This document shows positions 1 to 8,512 of a stretch of DNA of 64,000 nt, piece after piece. Below the pieces are notes generated by a model. The model was given only the letters and a program-made list of their open reading frames with translations, was not told the origin of the DNA and searched no databases. Made by a program: the position numbers and the translations under genes. Each line of letters starts with the position of its first letter. Positions within the stretch are counted from its first letter, which is position 1. This DNA is from Mesorhizobium sp. YC-39 (GTDB taxonomy: Bacteria > Pseudomonadota > Alphaproteobacteria > Rhizobiales > Rhizobiaceae): positions 1-64,000 of the forward strand of contig NZ_JAOWPS010000009.1 of assembly GCF_025753795.1 (NCBI RefSeq). The letters are read 5' to 3'.

Positions 1-39
1 AAGGGGACCACGCGCCAAGCCTACTCATGACCTGGCTCC

Positions 40-108
40 CGGTTCGTGAATCGAGTCCGCGAAACTTCTCCCCGGTACACGAAACTCTGCGCCGGTTCGC
101 GAAACTCG
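40..108. repeat. Cluster of short direct repeats at left edge
   Basis: Four imperfect copies of a short motif like CGGTTCGCGAAACTC occur at about 40, 55, 73 and 93. Short multiple repeats of this sort are common at the ends of IS21-type insertion sequences, so this may be the end of an element lying mainly outside the window. No transposase is visible here. Positions 109-257 hold no gene that I can see. Confidence 0.35.
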
Positions 109-257
109 TCGCACCGACATCAAGATAGAACGCACCCTGCTACATCAGGTAGTCGCATAACATGTATTATGGAACTGACTTTAATGTCGCAAAATCAATA
201 GCTTAGGAACACCCAGTTTGAACATTCCACTGCGCTGATAAGCGAAAACCCGGAAAT

Positions 258-590
258 CTAACGCAGGGAAATGCTCGCAACAGGGTCAAGATTCAGGACA
301 CGTATCGCCACCCTGTGTTGTGAAATGCCGGTGATTGCGGCACGCAGCATATTGCAAACGGATAGAATCACATCTCGGGTCCGTTCCACCTTCTGCAACA
401 GCTGGATTTCGACTGAGATCTGCGCTTGGTCGTTCAGCCCTCGGAAAGGAATGATTGCGAACTGACAAATGGATGCGTCGACCTCAAGCTCACGGCAGAG
501 GATATCTCGCAGCGCCGGCAGCAACGCCTCAAGACTGTCGACTTCCTTTGTCCAAACGGCTTCCGCCACAAATATCTTGAGGTTGGGCAT
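258..590 (-). CDS. Small tautomerase-like protein
   Basis: A 110-residue protein beginning Met-Pro-Asn-Leu, which fits the tautomerase superfamily, where Pro becomes the N-terminal catalytic base after Met removal. The start at 590 is chosen because it exposes that proline and has an AAAGGGAG ribosome site just upstream; a longer reading to 737 would bury it. It is the last gene of the leftward hydroxyquinol operon, 38 bp after the dioxygenase gene. Inference: it isomerises an enol or muconate-type product of ring cleavage, or acts on a side-chain intermediate. The substrate cannot be told from sequence, and the match rests mainly on the N-terminus, size and context. Confidence 0.6.
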   Translation of the reverse strand: MPNLKIFVAEAVWTKEVDSLEALLPALRDILCRELEVDASICQFAIIPFRGLNDQAQISVEIQLLQKVERTRDVILSVCNMLRAAITGISQHRVAIRVLNLDPVASISLR

Positions 591-627
591 GGGCTGACTC
601 CCTTTGTGCCAGAAATGATAGGCCTGC

Positions 628-1509
628 TTAGCGCGACGCCGCGTTGGCGTAGCGGTGGATCGGCGTCGGCTGTCGATCAACGAGCACGAAATCGAAGTTC
701 GAGCGCCAGAGCGTCGGGCCACCCTCCACACGTTCAAAAGGCGCTACGAGCGTCTCCTTCACGCCGAACACCGTGTCGGAGTCCAGGTAAGGGTCGTCAC
801 CGACAAAGGTGTGGGTCACGAGCCTCTGGTAGCTGTGCGCGGTCACGAGGAAATGCATGTGGGCGGGGCGGCATGGATGCCGGCCGAGTTGGCCGAGCAT
901 CTGGCCGACCGGCCCGTCGTTGGGGATCGGATAGGAAACCGGCTTGATGCCGACGAACCTGTATGCACCGTCATGGCCGGTGACGAAGATGCCGCGATTG
1001 TTCCATCTGGGCTGGATGCCCGGCTGTTGGACGTCGTAGAAACCCTCAGCGTTGTCAGACCACACATCGACGTGAGCCCCCGCGACGGGATTGCCGTCGA
1101 GGTCGAGCACCCTGCCCTCATAGAGACAGCTCTCGCCCTTTCCGTCGAGGCTGATCGTGTCTCCCATCTTCCGTACGGGCGCGCCGGCGACGTGGAACGG
1201 TCCGAAGACGGTGCTCTCCGTCGCGCCCGCGGGCCGGCGATTGTTGATGGCATCCACCAGCATGGAGAAGCCCAACGTGTCGCTGAGCAGAATGAACTCC
1301 TGGCGCTCGCCGCTACACATCTGCCCGGTCCTGGTCAGGAAGTCGATGGCGGTCTCCCACTCGCCTTGGGTAAGCTGGGTTTCCTTGGCGAAGGCGTGGA
1401 GATGGCCGACCAGGCAGGCCATGATCTCGGCGAGCCGAGGGTTGACGCTCCTGACCATACGCTCGTTGACGGCCTCGACCGAACCGTCTTCGGAGAAAAG
1501 GCGCTGCAT
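628..1509 (-). CDS. Hydroxyquinol 1,2-dioxygenase (intradiol)
   Basis: A 293-residue intradiol ring-cleavage dioxygenase, expected to split hydroxyquinol (1,2,4-trihydroxybenzene) to maleylacetate. The N-terminal helical dimerisation domain covers about residues 1-100 and the catalytic beta-sandwich the rest. All four non-haem Fe(III) ligands are recognisable: Tyr158 (GFYDV), Tyr193 (VSYPIP), His217 and His219 (PAHMHF). Length and the N-terminal region resemble hydroxyquinol rather than protocatechuate enzymes. The adjacent maleylacetate reductase and aromatic hydroxylase genes support hydroxyquinol over catechol as the substrate. Cytoplasmic. It is likely co-transcribed with its neighbours from the promoter upstream of the hydroxylase gene. 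Confidence 0.9.
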   Translation of the reverse strand: MQRLFSEDGSVEAVNERMVRSVNPRLAEIMACLVGHLHAFAKETQLTQGEWETAIDFLTRTGQMCSGERQEFILLSDTLGFSMLVDAINNRRPAGATESTVFGPFHVAGAPVRKMGDTISLDGKGESCLYEGRVLDLDGNPVAGAHVDVWSDNAEGFYDVQQPGIQPRWNNRGIFVTGHDGAYRFVGIKPVSYPIPNDGPVGQMLGQLGRHPCRPAHMHFLVTAHSYQRLVTHTFVGDDPYLDSDTVFGVKETLVAPFERVEGGPTLWRSNFDFVLVDRQPTPIHRYANAASR

Positions 1510-1606
1510 TTCGTTTCTCCCTCGTCATATCGCTGTCGGTATTTCGGGGCGGCTTTCGCGCGTGCCGTCGAGCTGTTGTCTGTGCAGATGTCGTGACACC
1601 GCCCGC

Positions 1607-2665
1607 CTATTGCGGGGGCTTTCCTTCCCATGCGCGTTGCAGCAATGCGCGGATGGCGTCGCGTTCGATTGGCCGCGGATTCCAGTAGGGGTTGCGCACG
1701 GCCAGGTCGGCGGCGCGGTCGAGATCACTCTCGGCAAGCCCGAGATCGCGCAGGGCGAGCGGTGCGCCCAGCGAGGCGGCGAAGTCGTGGAGGCCGCCGC
1801 TGACTGATCCGCCGAAGAGGTTGGCAATCGGTTTCAGCGCCTCGGCTGCAGCGGATGCGTTGTGTGCCACGGAGTGCGGCAGCAAGATCGCGTGCGTTTC
1901 CGCATGCGGCAGGTCGAAGCTGCCTCCCAGCGTGTGGCAGAGCTTGTGGTGCAATGCCATTCCGACGGTGCCGAGAACGGTGCCGCAGAGCCAGGATCCA
2001 TAGAGCGCGAGCGAACGCGCCTCGCCATCGACTGGCTTTTCCACGATGCACGGCAACGCCTTTTTCAACGCGCGGATGCCTTCGACGGCCTGCCATGAAG
2101 AGATCGGATTGCGGTCCTGCGCATAAAGACCCTCTACCGCATGGGCCATGGCGTTCAGCCCGCTCGAAACACTCATGGCGACAGGCAGGCCGAGGGTCAG
2201 GTCGGGGTCGTAGATCACAGTTTCCGGCAGGATGCGGGGATCGCGCCTGGTTGTCTTGAGGCCTTCCTCGGTCTCTCCGAGAATGGGGGTGACCTCCGAG
2301 CCCGCATACGTGGTCGCGATCACGATCTGAGGCGTATCGTTGCGCCAGGCGATGGCTTTGCCGAGCCCGATCGTCGATCCGCCGCCGAACGAAACCACGC
2401 AGTCAGCGCGTTCGCCTTCGAACACCTCCAGGGCCTGCTCGGTGACGGAAACCGGCGTGTGCATCGCCGCGTCGGCGAAAACCCCGACCGCCGCCTCGCC
2501 CAATTGTCTGGCGAGCCTCTCAGCGTCCGTCTTCTGGGACGGGGTCGACAGAACGAGCGCCCGCTTGCAGCGCAGGCGCGCGACCTCGGCGGGAACCTGT
2601 GACACCGCGCCCCGTCCGAAGACCACGCGTGCCGGATTGAGCGTAAGGGCAAAGGCTTCGATCAT
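1607..2665 (-). CDS. Maleylacetate reductase
   Basis: A 352-residue member of the iron-alcohol-dehydrogenase-like superfamily. It reduces maleylacetate to 3-oxoadipate with NAD(P)H, the step after hydroxyquinol cleavage. The dinucleotide-binding FGGGSTIG segment and the TTYAGSEVTPI motif of this family are present. The start at 2665 (Met-Ile-Glu-Ala-Phe) gives the usual family length; the longer frame to 2905 would overlap the upstream hydroxylase gene and is rejected. The position between hydroxylase and dioxygenase genes in one operon makes the assignment strong. Product enters central metabolism through the 3-oxoadipate pathway, whose later genes are not in this window. Confidence 0.9.
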   Translation of the reverse strand: MIEAFALTLNPARVVFGRGAVSQVPAEVARLRCKRALVLSTPSQKTDAERLARQLGEAAVGVFADAAMHTPVSVTEQALEVFEGERADCVVSFGGGSTIGLGKAIAWRNDTPQIVIATTYAGSEVTPILGETEEGLKTTRRDPRILPETVIYDPDLTLGLPVAMSVSSGLNAMAHAVEGLYAQDRNPISSWQAVEGIRALKKALPCIVEKPVDGEARSLALYGSWLCGTVLGTVGMALHHKLCHTLGGSFDLPHAETHAILLPHSVAHNASAAAEALKPIANLFGGSVSGGLHDFAASLGAPLALRDLGLAESDLDRAADLAVRNPYWNPRPIERDAIRALLQRAWEGKPPQ

Positions 2666-2702
2666 GGTGGCGGTGAATCCCAGAACTGGCAGCGCGGGCC
2701 AG

Positions 2703-4442
2703 CTATGCGTGCATACTATTCGTCGCTGCCGTATCCTGTGCGCCGTCATTGGCGATTTTCTGAAGGCCGGACATCCTGCGCCCGAGCACGGTGTCGATCG
2801 TGCATTGCGCATCCGCGTCGCGTGTCCCACGCCACGCCACGACCTGATCCGGGCGGATAAGCACCAACGGCGCTTCATACAAGCTTTCCACCTCAGCCGA
2901 GGCAATGTCGACTACGGTCAGGTCCATGCCAGCTTGGGCAGCCGCAGATGTAATGGCGTCCACCGCCGGGGGCGTCCTGCCCAAGCGCAGCAGCGTCCAT
3001 TCGAAGCCGAGCAGATCGTAAAGCGAGGTCGACGCATCGATCCATATGTGGGGAGCGCGTCCGCCAGGCGCGGCTGTGGGTGCATAGACGTCCGGACGAT
3101 CCTCGACCGGCAGCCTGTTCTCCGACAATATGATCGGAGACCCGTCGTACCGGGCGCCGAAGGTGATCCCCGGAATGTTGAACTCCGCCTTTCCGTGCCC
3201 AGCAAGATAATCGCCGGCTTCTCTTCGGAGAGCCTCACCTTGCGCCGTGTCGTCTTCAAGGCCGGACTTCGGCGTATAGAGGCCGATCGAATCGGCGAAT
3301 TGCTTGGCAAAGCCCGTGTTGCGAACCGCATTGGGACGCCGCTCGATCTCATAGCTGTCGAGTATAGCCGGCGAGGCCACGCCCTTGATCGCCGCTGCCA
3401 GTTTCCATCCCAGATTGACCGCATCGTCGACGGCGGTGTTGTAGCCCAGTCCGCCCGCTGGCGTGAACAGATGGACGGCGTCTCCGCCGAGGAACACCCG
3501 TCCCCGCGAAAAGCTCTCGGCGACGAGCGCGTAGCCGGCGGTCCAGGTGCCGCGGGAAAGCACCTCGGCTTGCACGGGATGGCCGACGGCGGTCCGGAAC
3601 ATTTCGAGCGCCTGCTCGTCCGTGATGTCTTCTTCCTTCTCGCCTTCGCGAAGCTGCGTGTGAAACGCGAATTCGCCTCGGCCGTCCACCGCGGCCATGA
3701 AGGCGCGCCGCTGGTTGTTGAAAGTCACGTTCATCCAAGCCGGCGCGAAGGGCACGACCTCGTAGAATTGCCGACAGCGCAGATAGATCGCGAACATGCG
3801 TCCGCCGAAGAAATCTCGCACCGCCCCCGCATCGCCCTTGTAGGCGATACCGAGTTGTCTGCGCACGAAGCTGCGGGCGCCATCGCCGCCGACAAGATAC
3901 TTGGCCCGCACGGTACGGCGAGAGGCGGTCTGGACTTCCTGCGCCGTGACCGACACGCCGTCCTGAGAGTCGATGAACTCGCTTACGCGCCAGCCATAGT
4001 TGATCGAGACGCCGGGCTGGGCTTCGGCATGCTTTCGTAACACCTGCTCGACATACTTCTGCGACACGCGATGCGGCAACTCGGCCGCACTCCAGGAGCC
4101 CGAAAGAGAAGACACCCTCTCGCGCGCCTCCCGGGCGGACGGAAGGCGGAAGCGTCCAAGCTCGTGTCCAGCGTAGCGCGTGAAATAAGCGACGTCGGTC
4201 GGAAAATCGTCCGGCAGGCCAAGAGCACGGACCTCCTCGGCGAACCCTAGACGCCGATAGTGCTCCATCGTGCGGGCCTGGGTCGCGTTTGCCTGGGGAT
4301 TGAATGCGGTCGAAGGCTTCTCATCAAGCAGGATGACCGAGATTCCTCGCCGGCCGAGCTCGTTCGCAAGCATCAGGCCAAACGGCCCGCCACCCGAAAT
4401 TGCAACATCGACCACGGCACCGTCCACCCACGTCCTCCCCAA
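2703..4442 (-). CDS. FAD-dependent aromatic hydroxylase (PheA/TfdB type)
   Basis: A 579-residue class A flavoprotein monooxygenase. FAD motifs are in place: GGGPFG at residues 17-22, the DG motif GGDGAR near 185-190 and the GGDAVHLFTPAGG box near 319-331. A C-terminal thioredoxin-like region follows, as in phenol and 2,4-dichlorophenol hydroxylases and resorcinol hydroxylases. As first gene of an operon ending in hydroxyquinol cleavage, it probably hydroxylates resorcinol or a related phenol to hydroxyquinol using NAD(P)H and O2. The exact substrate is inferred from context. It reads away from a sigma70-like promoter just downstream of the marR gene. Confidence 0.85.
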   Translation of the reverse strand: MGRTWVDGAVVDVAISGGGPFGLMLANELGRRGISVILLDEKPSTAFNPQANATQARTMEHYRRLGFAEEVRALGLPDDFPTDVAYFTRYAGHELGRFRLPSAREARERVSSLSGSWSAAELPHRVSQKYVEQVLRKHAEAQPGVSINYGWRVSEFIDSQDGVSVTAQEVQTASRRTVRAKYLVGGDGARSFVRRQLGIAYKGDAGAVRDFFGGRMFAIYLRCRQFYEVVPFAPAWMNVTFNNQRRAFMAAVDGRGEFAFHTQLREGEKEEDITDEQALEMFRTAVGHPVQAEVLSRGTWTAGYALVAESFSRGRVFLGGDAVHLFTPAGGLGYNTAVDDAVNLGWKLAAAIKGVASPAILDSYEIERRPNAVRNTGFAKQFADSIGLYTPKSGLEDDTAQGEALRREAGDYLAGHGKAEFNIPGITFGARYDGSPIILSENRLPVEDRPDVYAPTAAPGGRAPHIWIDASTSLYDLLGFEWTLLRLGRTPPAVDAITSAAAQAGMDLTVVDIASAEVESLYEAPLVLIRPDQVVAWRGTRDADAQCTIDTVLGRRMSGLQKIANDGAQDTAATNSMHA

Positions 4443-4463
4443 ATGCTCTGAAGATCACAGCAT

Positions 4464-4491
4464 TTGGTAAGGAAACCAGACGATTTGTCAA
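4464..4491 (-). promoter_or_regulatory. Promoter of the hydroxyquinol operon
   Basis: On the minus strand a perfect -35 TTGACA (4491-4486) is followed after 16 bp by TACCAA (4469-4464), a fair -10. It lies in the 53-bp gap between the marR stop and the hydroxylase start. The start of this promoter resembles the CTTGACAA element before the ABC importer genes, so both may be MarR targets (inference). Confidence 0.5.
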
Positions 4492-4495
4492 GGCA

Positions 4496-4954
4496 CTATT
4501 CTCGCTCGACGCCGCCCTCGCGCGCCTCGACATACTTTGCGAGCACTTCAACCATCAGGTCGACCATGGCAGGACCGAGCTCGGCGCGCATTTCACTTTC
4601 GGCAACCTCCAGGCTGCGATGAAATGCATCGAGCCAGGCTATCCCCTTGTCGGTGAAGCACACGAGCTTCGCGCGGCCATCCGTCGGATCAGGCCGCTTC
4701 TCGATCAGTCCCGTCCGCTCGACCTGATCGACCAGTTCGCTCATGGACTGCTTCGTCATCGACGCCCTGCGCGCCAGTTCGGTGAGTCGCGTCCCGTCCT
4801 CATCGAGATTTCGCGTAAGATTGATATGGGCGACGCTGAGCTCGTCGTGCCCATTCGATCGCAGATTCTCCACGATCTGCGCCTCGAACAATCTCACTGC
4901 CTCGTTCATACGACGGCCAATGTTGTTGCGCCGCCAGGAATTTCTAAGTCTCAT
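4496..4954 (-). CDS. MarR-family transcriptional regulator
   Basis: A 152-residue winged-helix regulator of the MarR family. The recognition-helix region TELARRASMTKQSMSELVDQVERTGLIEKRPDPTD is split across roughly residues 70-110, with the wing Asp-Gly-Arg motif. The ATG at 4954 is chosen over an in-frame GTG at 4975 because GGGAGGAGAG sits exactly at ribosome-site spacing before the ATG and would otherwise be coding. It lies upstream of and in line with the hydroxyquinol operon. Relatives sense phenolic acids or CoA thioesters and are released from DNA by them; that role is inferred here. Confidence 0.85.
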   Translation of the reverse strand: MRLRNSWRRNNIGRRMNEAVRLFEAQIVENLRSNGHDELSVAHINLTRNLDEDGTRLTELARRASMTKQSMSELVDQVERTGLIEKRPDPTDGRAKLVCFTDKGIAWLDAFHRSLEVAESEMRAELGPAMVDLMVEVLAKYVEAREGGVERE

Positions 4955-5049
4955 GCCAATCGTCTCTCCTCCCACTCGGTCAGCTTATACATCCTTCTAC
5001 CGCGCGCTACGCCGTGCTTTCGGCTTTTTCAATCTCTGCGGCCAGTGGA

Positions 5050-5077
5050 TTGACACATCGGCTCCGGCGAATATATC
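5050..5077 (+). promoter_or_regulatory. Probable promoter for the O-demethylase gene
   Basis: TTGACA at 5050-5055, 16 bp, then TATATC at 5072-5077. This would give a transcript with a leader of about 260 nt before the ATG at 5346. The leader contains a short inverted repeat (AGTTCGC-gta-GCGAACT, near 5145-5162) and a small ORF with a strong ribosome site. Confidence 0.45.
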
Positions 5078-5131
5078 GTCAGGTATCCGAACAATATAGG
5101 AAGGCGGTTGACGGCCGCCAAGGGAGGAGAG

Positions 5132-5278
5132 ATGCGTCATCAAGAAGTTCGCGTAGCGAACTGGAGCCCTGCGCTCAGCAGCCGTCCAGCGACGCCGCTT
5201 GATTTCTTGCGGCATGGCATCGCTTCAGCTTGGCTTCGTCGATTGTCTCCCGATTTGCAAAATAGGGTTGGCTCGTGA
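5132..5278 (+). CDS. Small leader ORF, 48 residues
   Basis: An ATG at 5132 sits directly after AGGGAGGAGAG, one of the best ribosome sites in the region, and opens a 48-codon frame ending at 5278, 67 bp before the O-demethylase gene. I recognise no family. It could be a regulatory leader peptide, the 5' remnant of a lost gene, or chance. The strong ribosome site is the main support. Confidence 0.3.
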   Translation: MRHQEVRVANWSPALSSRPATPLDFLRHGIASAWLRRLSPDLQNRVGS

Positions 5279-5345
5279 GGTTAGCGGTTCCCTCCTCACT
5301 AGGGGTTGGCAAGGCGATATTTTACATCGAGCAGGATCAATCACG

Positions 5346-6761
5346 ATGGTAAAGGCAAACGGCGAGAAGTCGCTGCAAACACTTATCGACGAGAAGCGGG
5401 ATCTCGTCGAGTATTTCTACAATGATACCCTTGCCCCGCACTATCGAGCCAGGACGGGTCTTACGGCGGCGTACATCCCTCCTGAGTTCACGAATTGGCG
5501 CGACGAACAGCGTGCATGGCGGAAATCGGCGATCCTCTTCGATCAGTCGCATCATATGCCGGAAATGCTTCTGAAAGGTCCCGACGCTCTTCGGCTTCTC
5601 GAGAAGATCGGCATCAACAGCCTCGCGAATTTCTCGACGGACAGGGCAAAACAGCTGGTCGGCTGCACGCCTCGAGGCCACGTGATTGGCGACTGCGTCG
5701 TGTATCGACTTGAAGAGGAAACCTTCGAACTCATCAGCAGCATGCCGTTGCTGAATTGGGTTCAGTTCAATGCCGAAAAGGGCGGCTACGACGTCACTAT
5801 CGAGCGTGACGACCCGACCCCATACAATCCAGCGGGAAAGCGCTGGTTCTATCGTTTCCAGCTGGAAGGTCCGAATGCAGGCAAGATATTCAACGACGCC
5901 GTTGAGGGCGATGCACCCGAGATTCCGTTCTTCCGCACGGCGAAAGTGAAAATTGGCGGCTGCAAAGTCCTTGTGCTGCGGCATGGCATGGCCGGACACC
6001 TCGGCGCGGAGTTGTCCGGGCCTTATGAAGAGATGGACAAGGTGCGCTCGGCACTCGTTGCCGCTGGCGAGAAGCACGGGCTGAAGCAGGGGGGTACCAA
6101 GACCTACTTCAGCACCATCTTCGAGTTCGGTTGGATGCCCTATCCCCTTCCAGGCATATATACCGGCGCCGAACTGAGGGATTACCGTGAATGGCTTTCC
6201 GGCAATGGCTGGGAAGCCAACGCGCAGCTCGGCGGCAGTTTCCTGTCAGACAACATTGAAGACTACTACGTCACACCATGGGACCTCGGATACGGTCACA
6301 TAATCAAGTTCGATCATGATTTCATTGGACGCGCAGCGCTCGAAGCTCTGCCGGAAGGAAAGCGACGCAAGAAGGTCACTTTGGTCTGGAACAGGGAGGA
6401 TGTGGCGAAGATCTTCGGGTCGCAGTTCGGTGACGGGCCGCGGTTCAAGGCACTCGACTTTCCAGTTGCCTACTACGGTTGGCCGCAATTCGACGAGGTC
6501 AGGGCGCCGGACGGCTCCTTGGTTGGGCATTCCTGTCATTGCGGTTACAGTGCGAACGAAGGCGAGATGCTGTCACTCGCGATGCTCGATACGGCTTGCG
6601 CGACGCCGGGCACCCAGATTGTCCTGACATGGGGCGAACCAGGCGGAGGCTCTCGCAAGCCGCATGTCGAGCGCCATGAGCAGCTCAAGGTTCGCGCGAC
6701 CGTCGCCCCGGCCCCCTACGCGCAGTCCGTGCAAAAGCTGAAGCGAGCAGCCATTGGCTAG
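5346..6761 (+). CDS. LigM/DesA-like tetrahydrofolate-dependent aromatic O-demethylase
   Basis: A 471-residue protein of the GcvT (aminomethyltransferase) fold, matching in length and in several blocks the vanillate/3-O-methylgallate demethylase LigM and syringate demethylase DesA of sphingomonads: WRDEQRAWRKSAILFDQSHHM near residues 42-63 in two pieces, TPRGHVIGD, LRHGMAG, and GGSFLSDNIEDYYVTPWDLGYG-type segments. Such enzymes move the methoxy methyl group of aromatic acids to tetrahydrofolate, leaving a phenol. The ATG at 5346 gives the family length; the longer frame back to 5199 adds 49 unrelated residues. Neighbouring importer and P450 genes suggest the substrate is an imported methoxylated aromatic acid. 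Which acid is unknown. Confidence 0.85.
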   Translation: MVKANGEKSLQTLIDEKRDLVEYFYNDTLAPHYRARTGLTAAYIPPEFTNWRDEQRAWRKSAILFDQSHHMPEMLLKGPDALRLLEKIGINSLANFSTDRAKQLVGCTPRGHVIGDCVVYRLEEETFELISSMPLLNWVQFNAEKGGYDVTIERDDPTPYNPAGKRWFYRFQLEGPNAGKIFNDAVEGDAPEIPFFRTAKVKIGGCKVLVLRHGMAGHLGAELSGPYEEMDKVRSALVAAGEKHGLKQGGTKTYFSTIFEFGWMPYPLPGIYTGAELRDYREWLSGNGWEANAQLGGSFLSDNIEDYYVTPWDLGYGHIIKFDHDFIGRAALEALPEGKRRKKVTLVWNREDVAKIFGSQFGDGPRFKALDFPVAYYGWPQFDEVRAPDGSLVGHSCHCGYSANEGEMLSLAMLDTACATPGTQIVLTWGEPGGGSRKPHVERHEQLKVRATVAPAPYAQSVQKLKRAAIG

Positions 6762-6986
6762 GTTTCGCGTCACCTCGCGCGACCCGTCTCGTAGACCATC
6801 CCCTCTTAGCCGGGGCGGTCGCCCAACTTACTGGCTCTGCCAAGAAGGGATCCGAGTGGACTCTCAACCCAGCTACCTTTTTGACCTTTCGCGCAAAGCT
6901 GCTGGGTTCGTCTGCCGCCGACCACTCGGAGCATCTGTCGAACAATCTTTCACCGGCGCCGCATAGCCGGTGCATCTGGCTGAAGC

Positions 6987-7011
6987 ATTTCGTCAGTTTA
7001 CATGACGAAAT
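6987..7011. promoter_or_regulatory. Inverted repeat upstream of ABC importer genes
   Basis: Perfect 9-bp arms ATTTCGTCA (6987-6995) and TGACGAAAT (7003-7011) around a 7-bp centre. In the 509-bp gap between the demethylase and importer genes, about 140 bp upstream of the importer promoter. A regulator-binding site or weak terminator; there is no following T-run, so an operator is favoured. The rest of 6762-7150 shows no gene. Confidence 0.4.
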
Positions 7012-7153
7012 AAGGCTACAATCGCAATCTTTAGCGGGCCATCCAAATGGCAGCGGTCATAGCACTCGGTTCTCGGTAGCAGAAAATCTTGCGCGCCGTG
7101 TCGCTCCAATCGGATTTCACCTACGGCGACGGCCAATCGGCGAGGCTTCGCTG

Positions 7154-7183
7154 CTTGACAATTTAGTCAAGAATCCTTACTAA
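7154..7183 (+). promoter_or_regulatory. Promoter with overlapping operator for the importer operon
   Basis: TTGACA (7155-7160), 17 bp, then TACTAA (7178-7183): a near-ideal sigma70 promoter about 90 bp before the importer start codon. The -35 is part of a perfect palindrome CTTGAC-aattta-GTCAAG (7154-7171), so a dimeric repressor bound there would block RNA polymerase. The nearby MarR protein is a reasonable candidate (inference). Confidence 0.6.
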
Positions 7184-7270
7184 AATATGAGGGAGAGACA
7201 TCAGGTTTCACAAGGTAAACCGGCCGGGCTTAGCACTGTGAGACGCCGGCAATCCAAGGGAGGGAATACG

Positions 7271-8434
7271 ATGAAGAGACTTTGTGCGGGCCTGCTTGCA
7301 ACCGCGATCGCAACGTTCGCGCTTGGAGGCGCGGCGCTCGCGGAAACCATCAAGGTGGGTGTGATCGCAACATTCTCAGGCCCGAACGCCATCTGGGGCA
7401 AGCAGTTCAAGGAAGCTATTCAAGTCTATGTCGCGCAGCATGGCAACGAGGTGAACGGCAATACGATCGAGTTCATCTACAAGGACGTCGGCGGTCCGAA
7501 CCCGGATGCGAGCAAAGCAGCCGCTCAGGAACTGCTCATACGCGACGGGGTGAAGTATCTGGCCGGTTTCGATTTTACCCCGAACGCGCTCGCCGTCGCT
7601 CCGCTGATCAATCAGGCCAAGGTTCCGGCGATCATATTCAATGCGGCAACCTCTGCGATCAACAAGCAGTCGAAATACTTCGTTCGCACCAGCTTTACCT
7701 TATGGCAGGTGGCAGTACCGGCTGCGCAGTGGGCCGCCAAGAACGGCGCCAAGAAGGTAGTCACCGCCGTTTCGGACTACAATCCAGGCATCGACGCCGA
7801 GACCGCCTTTGGCAGCGCTTTCGAACAGCAGGGCGGGACGATCGTTGAGAAAATCCGTATGCCTTTGCAGACGAACGATTTCGCTCCTTTCATGCAGCGC
7901 ATCAAGAATTCCGGGGCTGATACGGTTTTCGCCTTCCTCCCTGCCGGACCCGCCACGTTCGCCTTCACGAAGGCCTATAGTGAGAATGGACTGAAGGAAG
8001 CTGGCATTGGCTTTATTGGGACCGGTGAGACTGACGAGACGACCATCGACTCCCTCGGCGAACAGGCAGTCGGACTGACTACGGCCTATCACTATTCGGA
8101 TGCCCACACCTCGGACCTGAACCGGGCGTTTACGGCCAAGCTCGCCGAGCTTTTTCCAAAGTCTAGGGCCAATATGGCTTCGATGGGCGCTTATGACGGT
8201 GCGCACTTGATCTATAAGATGATTGAGCTAGCCGGAACGGATGGCGACAAGGCTATCGAAGCCGCGAAGGGCTTGTCGTGGGAAAGCCCACGCGGCCCGG
8301 TGAGCATAGATCCAACATCGCGCCATGTCGTCCAGAATGTCTATATCCGCCGTGTGGAGCGCGATGGAGGACGCCTGGTGAACCGCGAATTCGATCTCGT
8401 GAAAAGCGTTCCCGACCTCGGGTTCGATCGCTGA
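7271..8434 (+). CDS. ABC importer periplasmic substrate-binding protein (branched-chain amino acid type)
   Basis: A 387-residue type I periplasmic binding protein. A signal peptide (residues 1-26, ending ALA-ETIKVG) is followed by the characteristic IKVGVIATFSGPNA opening of the LivK/HAAT family. The start at 7271 is favoured by AAGGGAGGG upstream and by the signal peptide; the longer frame from 7187 is not needed. It captures the ligand in the periplasm for the LivHMGF-type transporter encoded next. Rhizobia use many such systems for aromatic acids as well as amino acids, and the flanking demethylase and P450 genes point to an aromatic ligand here (inference). Confidence 0.9.
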   Translation: MKRLCAGLLATAIATFALGGAALAETIKVGVIATFSGPNAIWGKQFKEAIQVYVAQHGNEVNGNTIEFIYKDVGGPNPDASKAAAQELLIRDGVKYLAGFDFTPNALAVAPLINQAKVPAIIFNAATSAINKQSKYFVRTSFTLWQVAVPAAQWAAKNGAKKVVTAVSDYNPGIDAETAFGSAFEQQGGTIVEKIRMPLQTNDFAPFMQRIKNSGADTVFAFLPAGPATFAFTKAYSENGLKEAGIGFIGTGETDETTIDSLGEQAVGLTTAYHYSDAHTSDLNRAFTAKLAELFPKSRANMASMGAYDGAHLIYKMIELAGTDGDKAIEAAKGLSWESPRGPVSIDPTSRHVVQNVYIRRVERDGGRLVNREFDLVKSVPDLGFDR

Positions 8435-8448
8435 TACATCCTGGCATA

Positions 8449-8466
8449 GTGGGTGTCCGAGCCCAC
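8449..8466 (+). other. Small hairpin between binding-protein and permease genes
   Basis: GTGGG and CCCAC arms (8449-8466) in the 78-bp gap after the binding-protein gene. Such hairpins often protect the upstream message, giving more binding protein than permease. No T-run follows, so full termination is unlikely. Confidence 0.3.
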
Positions 8467-8512
8467 CATGCCGCATTGCTGAAAACCTCTGTTTCTAGAT
8501 CGGTGTTAGCTG

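Noticed and set aside
655..1596. 313-codon plus-strand frame opposite the dioxygenase gene
   Set aside because: It is the GC-rich antisense shadow of a gene with all four iron ligands and an operon context.
2340..4040. 566-codon plus-strand frame opposite the reductase and hydroxylase genes
   Set aside because: It spans two well-supported minus-strand genes, has no recognisable family and is explained by codon bias in the opposite strand.
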